Of a stretch of 64,000 nucleotides of DNA, positions 58,999-64,000 are shown piece by piece; positions within the stretch are counted from its first letter, which is position 1; every line of letters starts with the position of its first letter. The notes under the pieces were generated by a model that was not told where the DNA came from, did not search any database, and worked only from the letters and a program-made list of their open reading frames with translations. The stretch is from Gonocerus acuteangulatus (Eukaryota > Arthropoda > Insecta > Hemiptera > Coreidae): positions 112,084,363 to 112,148,362 of the forward strand of contig OX328125.1 of the NCBI GenBank assembly GCA_946811695.1. The letters run 5' to 3'. A program made the position numbers and the translations under genes.

Positions 58999-60579
58999 AT
59001 GGGAGGACGAGGACGTGGAGGAAGCAGAGCTCTATCGTTCAACGTTGAATCGCTGGGTATTCTACCAGGAGAAGCATTACCTGGGCCTTGTCTCCAACCG
59101 CCACCAGCATATCCTCTTCTTGAACACCATCCTGCTCCTCTCTCCTTCGATGCTTCATCTCTCGTCCAGCTCGGATTCAAGGTACAACTCCTCAATCATC
59201 TCTCGAGGGAAGTGAAAAATCTCAATTATGCTTGGGAATATTTTCCTTATGAGCTCCGGCCGGGAGTGAAAAAACGAAATGCAGCAGAGAGTTCTGACAA
59301 GTCGCAAGCCCCCGCAAAAGTGAACAAGCCGACTGCAGCTATCACCAATATCGACCAACTGTAAGTATTCCATTTATACACTCGTTAACTAATAATCACA
59401 TCAGTACTTTCAGATACCTGATATGTCCAAATACATTTTTCTTTTTTGTTTTTGTTTACAAAGAGTCAATAAAAAAAATAACTCAGTCCCTCATAAGAGG
59501 CCACAAGGGCTCAGAGAGTCAGCTACTGTACTGATTATTAACCTTAGGGTAGAGATTGGCGATCTGAATCGTTACTTTAAATGATCGATCTTTTTAACAA
59601 GATATATCGATTTTTTGAATCGATCTAAAAGGGCCGATCTTTTCAAAGGATCGATCTCTAAGGGCCGATTTTTAACCCTCCATTACTTGGGGTCACCTGA
59701 CTCCTTATGTTTCTGTGGTTCCCAGAGAAAAACGCCAGTAGGCTCCTACAATCCTCCTGTCTTCCCATCCTGCTGTCGTCAGTATAATTTTAATCTTCCC
59801 GAGAGTAAATGAAGCAGTAGTTTACGTACAAATCACCTCTCATGTGACCGCGACAACTATTGTAACTTATTGAAATTCCATATTCATTCATTAGATTATT
59901 TTAATTTCCTAAATCAGTGAAATGTATTAATCAAAATAATTTAGTTTCTTTAATTTTTTCAAATAAATGTACAGAAAACTGGGGACTTGAACCACCCACA
60001 GCTTCACACCACCCTAACATGGGCGGTGCTCACGCTTTAACACTCATGGCCACCGGCCCTCGTAAAGTAAATCTAATGCTGATTTTAAGTAAACAAGTAG
60101 TAAAGTAGATTGAAAAATTATGCGTACAAACAAAGAAAATTGAGGTTTTCCTACAAAGAAACATTCCTTTTTCGAATTAACCTTTATAACTACAGATGTC
60201 TGGAACAAAAACAGATAGAAAAATGCGGTTGAGTGTTTAACTACATTGTTGGTCTAGTTTCACCCCCTTGAGTATTATCATCTACTTGCAGTACACCCTC
60301 TATATAAATACGAATTAAAACTGCTAGTGTGAATTATTATATTCTTTGGATGAAAGTGGTTTTTCCTTTTCTAGATTGGCGCAGTTGGAGAAAAATGAAA
60401 CAGCTCAGGTTAAAGTAGAAGTAGACGAAGAGAAAGAACAAGAGGAGGGTGCAGAGGAAGAGTTTGATGATACAGACGAGGAGATGGATGATGGTACAGA
60501 TTATAATCAGAATTACTTCGATAATGGAGAAAACTATCTTGATGAAGACGATGATATGGATGACGGGCCTGTATATTAA
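58999..60579 (+). CDS. POLR3G: RNA polymerase III subunit RPC7 (POLR3G/POLR3GL)
   Basis: Two coding exons, 58999-59360 and 60375-60579, join within a Leu codon to give 188 residues. RPC7 belongs to the RPC3-RPC6-RPC7 subcomplex that promotes Pol III initiation. Family hallmarks are the Gly/Arg-rich start MGGRGRGGSRALSFNVESLG, the Pro-rich segment with PPPAYPLLEHHPAPL, a YFPYELRPGVKKR box followed by SDK, and a long acidic tail ending in YFDNGENYLDEDDDMDDGPVY. The ATG sits 11 bases past a likely acceptor (AG at 58986-58987), so a 5' UTR exon is expected upstream. The lysine/arginine-rich middle seen in vertebrate RPC7 (about 30 residues) is much reduced. An AATAAA lies at 60609-60614. POLR3G versus POLR3GL cannot be decided, because invertebrates usually have one gene. 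Confidence 0.9.
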
Positions 60580-60608
60580 TTTATTATTTTGTAACATACT
60601 TAGAATTA

Positions 60609-60614
60609 AATAAA
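60609..60614 (+). terminator. Poly(A) signal of POLR3G
   Basis: AATAAA thirty bases past the TAA stop at 60577-60579, overlapped by a second AATAAA four bases later. Confidence 0.6.
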
Positions 60615-60824
60615 TAAATTATTGTTTTTATTGTCTATTTCCTTTCCCTCCATAATTATCTAGTTCCCATTAAATAGGAAGTTCTAACTCCAGTAAGTAA
60701 ACAAATAACTTTACTTGCCATCAAGTTTTGATACCTTAAAAGTCTTTGTTTTAATGTACATGACTTTTTATTATTTTTATGTTAATATAACTTTTTTTTT
60801 AGATAAAATGAATTTAGGATCTTT

Positions 60825-60967
60825 TTAGCACCTTCCTCCGAACAAAAGTAGCTATTGAGGTTCCGCTTATGACAGTTTTGAAAAATTTCTTCAAATCTAT
60901 ATCCTCCTAGTCCTACGTAATAGACACCGAAAGTGACCCCTGTTAAAATTAAAATTTATATATGTAC

Positions 60968-61017
<50 letters not shown>

Positions 61018-61034
61018 TATACATACACGGGACT
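60825..61034 (-). repeat. Unit-repeat family, 3' end only
   Basis: TTTTTAGCACCTTCCTCCGA, TAGCTATTGAGGTTCCGC, ACACCGAAAGTGACCCC, then an AT microsatellite: the last 200 bp of the family in minus orientation. Confidence 0.7.
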
Positions 61035-61179
61035 GATTTTGATCATGTTTCACACTAGTTTAGTACAAAAATGGTAAGCAAACAAAGCTTTTGTATTTAG
61101 TAACCTGGATACGCCCTGCCTCTGTCTCCCATGTTAAAAAGTGAATCTTTGAGGCTCAATATCTCGAGGTTCCGACATT

Positions 61180-61560
61180 TGCAAAGCCTCTTAATGATCA
61201 AACACTGTGAATCACAATAAAAACTGATTATATCTTGTTTAAGACTAGGAAACTCTTTTAGAGGTTAGATAAGGGAGATAGTGTTTAATATTTATCAATA
61301 CTTAGCCAAAGCTAAGGCTGAAAACATTTTAAATTTCAAAGTGATAAGGTTATTACTGAGAGAATTTTTACCGCGAATATAGGCCATGCCTTTTCCCTCC
61401 ATCTAACCATCTATTTGAAAGGGCAACGTTATAGTCTAAATTGTTTTCAGCTAAGTATTGATAAACATTAAACTCGTATCTCCCTTGCCTAACCTCTCTG
61501 AGCCTTCCCTGGTCCTAAACGAGACATAATCTGTTTTTATTGAGATTCACGTAGGGTGGT
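61180..61560. mobile_element. Foldback MITE, copy 2
   Basis: Same family as 4985-5420: AATAAAAACTGATTATATCT, AGGGAGATAGTGTTTAATAT, AGCCAAAGCTAAGGCTGAAA and the inverted second arm to 61555. Confidence 0.75.
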
Positions 61561-62410
61561 AACCTATAGATAACATGTCCAAGAACTCTTAGTTATGTAT
61601 AAAATGATGTAAACATTTAAATAAGTAAATATTTTTGGTATTTATGTAGGTTAGTTAATATAAGCACATTCGTCAGCAATGTCTTTTATTAAGATGACAA
61701 TTTATTCTTATTTCTGAAGAAAATATTCAATATTTATTGCTGTAATTTTTTCATCTTTGATACACAAACGAATAAAAAATCAGTGATAGAAGTTAACTTT
61801 TATTATGGAAATAAGGTTTTAATAAAAAAAAAGTGGTACAATAAGAATTTAATAATATATTTTTGGAGAAAAAGATGACATGAGTCAAAGAGAAAATTGG
61901 AATGTCAAAAAAAAAATATATATATATTGAAAGAAATATACATAACAATAAATAAACAAAATTAACACTAATCTTTTTTATACATTATAAAAATAGTCAA
62001 ATTCTGAAATGTGAATGAGTGATTACGTTGAAAGAGTTGACTTGAATACTTCTATGTATATTGAGAATGCCGAAAGAATAGAGCTGACAATAGAATCCAT
62101 GATTATAAGGAAGAAATAAAGAAATAAATACTACATTTAAGGAAATAAATCTACAACTAGAAGATAAGGAAATATGGCCACTTACAAAACTAAATATTTG
62201 TTTAATAATAATTTGTCTACAGAGTTTCCTTAAACACTATTAAAATAATTTTATAAAGAGTGCAGTCATAAAACTTTATAAATATATAAAGGCTGCTAGT
62301 CATTGCTTAATTACACCCTTCAATGAGTAAATATAAATGAAAGACTGCATTGATGGACTCTTCTTATTGCCTTAACGAAGAAAGGCATTCCTCGTCTCAT
62401 CCTGCTAGCC

Positions 62411-62456
62411 TCAATAAGGTGCATATCGTCGGGGAGAACCTCCACGTGATGACATC
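62411..62456 (-). CDS. Candidate 3'-terminal exon of an unidentified gene
   Basis: On the minus strand a T-rich tract ending in TTTTTCAG (AG 62458-62457) is followed by a frame reading MSSRGGSPRRYAPY then TGA at 62413-62411. That composition resembles the end of an SR- or RGG-type RNA-binding protein. Another frame stays open about 100 bases further (GCHHVEVLPDDMHLIEASRM...), so the frame is not decided. The roughly 800 bases to the left (61600-62400) carry no recognised repeat and could be the 3' UTR. Upstream exons would lie beyond 64000. This is an inference from splice-site shape and composition only. Confidence 0.3.
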
Positions 62457-62819
62457 CTGAAAAATAGCAACATTTCATTTAATAATTTTTCTTAGAAAAA
62501 AATTATTTAGTATTAACAGTAATTTTGACAAACTTCTCCTGAATGATTGAGGAGCTTTGATTTACTGCATCTTCAACTCTTCACAGGAAATATCCCTATC
62601 TTCAGTGCTCTTAAGGCTAATTAACCTTTGCTAACAGCCCTGACAAAAAGCTTGAAACTCAAGCCAAAATATTAGCAACAACTCATTTTTGTATAACAGA
62701 GTGTCTACTACTTTTGTGAAAGCCAATTTCATTAATTGAAATCCAAATTTCATCCCCATTAAAAAGAAAATAATTTCACTTGATAAGAAAAAACCTTAAA
62801 TTTTATTTTAAAATTATTT

Positions 62820-63132
62820 GTAACCTTGAAAAAATTGTAAATAATCACAAAAAATGTGAATATTTACAAAAAATCAAGTGATTACAAAAAAATCACATAA
62901 AAAATACACATAAAAATTTATTCACATTATAATTTGTGAATAAAAATTTATTTGTATTTTTATATTTAATATATGTGAATAAAAATAAATTCGTATTCAC
63001 ACTTATGAATACGAATTTATTTATATTCGTATTCACAAATATATGAAGTACGAATTTATTTATATTCGTATTCACAAATATATGAAGTACGAATAAATTC
63101 GTATTTTTATTTATAAATAAAATTATGCCCAT
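62820..63132 (-). repeat. AT-rich oligomer array ending in GGGCATAAT
   Basis: On the minus strand it starts AGAGATGGGCATAATTTTAT and contains a roughly 36-bp unit (ACGAATTTATTTATATTCGT plus ATTCACAAATATATGAAGT) in two direct copies and several inverted pieces. It resembles the oligomer elements at 17.9 and 50 kb in its end motif only. Confidence 0.55.
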
Positions 63133-63180
63133 CTCTGTCTAGAGGTTACCAGCCAGAATAGGGGTGTCTTCGTTCATGGA

Positions 63181-63340
63181 TTGGATTAGGCCTCCCTGAC
63201 CATCCCTAGGCCAACCCAGGCGGTAATTAATTTAATAATGGGTACCTTGGTGCTAATGACTCTAGCAGTCGAAGCAGCCATGCCTCTATAGTACCTGCCC
63301 CTCAGGGCCCTTGTGACCTGTTACAGGACTGATTATATAT
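63181..63340 (+). mobile_element. SINE family 2, 3' part
   Basis: AGGCCTCCCTGACCATCCCT, GGTACCTTGGTGCTAATGAC, CCCTCAGGGCCCTTGTGACC and TGTTACAGGACTGATTATAT match the 3' half of 35503-35837. Confidence 0.7.
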
Positions 63341-63526
63341 ATATTATTTTTGAGGTTTCTTCGCTGCGGAGAATTATTCGTGTTCTTTATGCGGCATTCT
63401 CCAGTGGTCTGTTTTTTAGTGTGATATTTCGCAGAAATCCTATTCTGCTTCTTCAGACAGTTGTCCATTTTTCACTTTTTTTAAGTTTGTTATTTTTAAA
63501 ATAACCTATAATATATTGAGCTTATT

Positions 63527-64000
63527 TTAACATATGGCGCTTTCAAATATGCATTCTTGAATCTTCGCCTTTTGACAATGTGTAGAGCCGATGGAACTGT
63601 TTTGAAGCTTTTCTTTGTCTTGCTGTGAAGTATCAGCTTGTCTTTTCTCTGTCAATCTTCCTTTTACAGTTCGAAGTATGGGCTTCCAGGTAGGGTGTAG
63701 GATAACACCTTCATCCCTGTTGAGGGTCTTGGGTTGCTTGAATATCTCTACCGCCTCTCTGAATAGCCTTCTTTGACAATTATCTTCTTTAGCTAGGACT
63801 CTAGCTTCGTCATAGGCATTTGTCTGGGACATTCTTCGCCGTGTCTGGCTACAGCAGACCTTTTGGTGCGTCTTAGACGGTAGTCAGCACAGTGTTGCCT
63901 AATCCTTGTGGCTACTTTCTTTCCAGTCTGTCCGACGTAGACTGTTCCACAGTCACATGGAAGAACATAAACACCCTTGTCCTGTAACCACTGTTTATCC
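63527..64000 (-). pseudogene. Penelope-like element, GIY-YIG endonuclease end (broken, runs off the window)
   Basis: The minus strand from 63999 reads KGVYVLPCDCGTVYVGQTG, the GIY-YIG nuclease signature of Penelope-like retroelements, then a conserved ATRIRQH and RSAVARHGEEC. The frame then shifts near 63830 and continues as ARVLAKEDNCQRRLFREAVE, NRDEGVILHPTWKP, which is the family's C-terminal part. The reverse transcriptase would lie right of the window. A frameshift between the two halves marks it as inactive. It is intergenic. Confidence 0.8.

Larger units (their letters stand above)
60615..62410. other. Intergenic region downstream of POLR3G
   Basis: Contains the 3' end of a unit-repeat copy, an AT microsatellite, an inverted repeat fragment shared with 24.95 kb, and foldback MITE copy 2. 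61600-62400 is AT-rich and free of recognised repeats and may be the 3' UTR of the candidate minus-strand exon at 62411-62456. Confidence 0.5.

Overview
This window comes from an AT-rich, repeat-laden animal nuclear genome. The evidence is split genes with GT..AG introns of up to about 7.5 kb, AATAAA poly(A) signals, long mono- and dinucleotide runs, several tRNA-derived SINE families, Tc1, copia, Penelope-like and LINE remnants, and many palindromic (foldback or MITE-like) elements. The proteins are clear metazoan orthologues. I judge it an invertebrate, probably an arthropod, but the sequence does not settle the lineage.

Four protein-coding genes can be reconstructed. (1) 170-16519 (+): the 3' part (nine exons) of a ZFR/Zn72D-type RNA-binding protein, covering the whole DZF domain; the zinc-finger exons lie to the left of the window. 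(2) 23365-24235 (-): EXOSC7/Rrp42, an RNase PH-fold subunit of the RNA exosome, with its coding sequence in one exon. (3) 34867-56309 (-): a ten-exon gene for a tandem-C2-domain protein resembling TC2N, spread over about 21 kb because its introns are packed with repeats. (4) 58999-60579 (+): POLR3G/RPC7, a subunit of RNA polymerase III. A possible last exon of a fifth gene lies at 62411-62456 (-).

Layout. 1-17 kb: ZFR exons separated by introns with a large foldback, MITEs and a 59-bp minisatellite. 17-23 kb: intergenic, with a LINE nested in a MITE and two inverted copies of a TIR element. 23-24 kb: EXOSC7. 24-35 kb: intergenic, with a repeat family of roughly 130-155-bp internal units interrupted by a Tc1 element, a degraded LINE, and a 1.4-kb foldback. 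35-56 kb: the TC2N-like gene, whose introns hold two palindromes, more copies of the unit-repeat family, a 51-bp minisatellite, a 515-bp duplication, a deleted copia element with LTRs, PBS, PPT and TSD, and a 5'-truncated LINE with an 18-bp TSD. 56-59 kb: the divergent interval between the TC2N-like and POLR3G genes. 60.6-64 kb: intergenic repeats and, at the right edge, the GIY-YIG end of a Penelope-like element.

ZFR, EXOSC7 and POLR3G all act in RNA synthesis, processing or decay, but nothing here indicates co-regulation; they are independent genes in a repeat-rich neighbourhood. I found no clear new enzymatic system. The most unusual signals are the hairpin-ended unit-repeat family, the gag-integrase fusion left in the copia derivative, the GGGCATAAT-ended oligomer-repeat elements, and two gene-structure puzzles: alternative ZFR ends and a very short intron with an in-frame stop in the TC2N-like gene.
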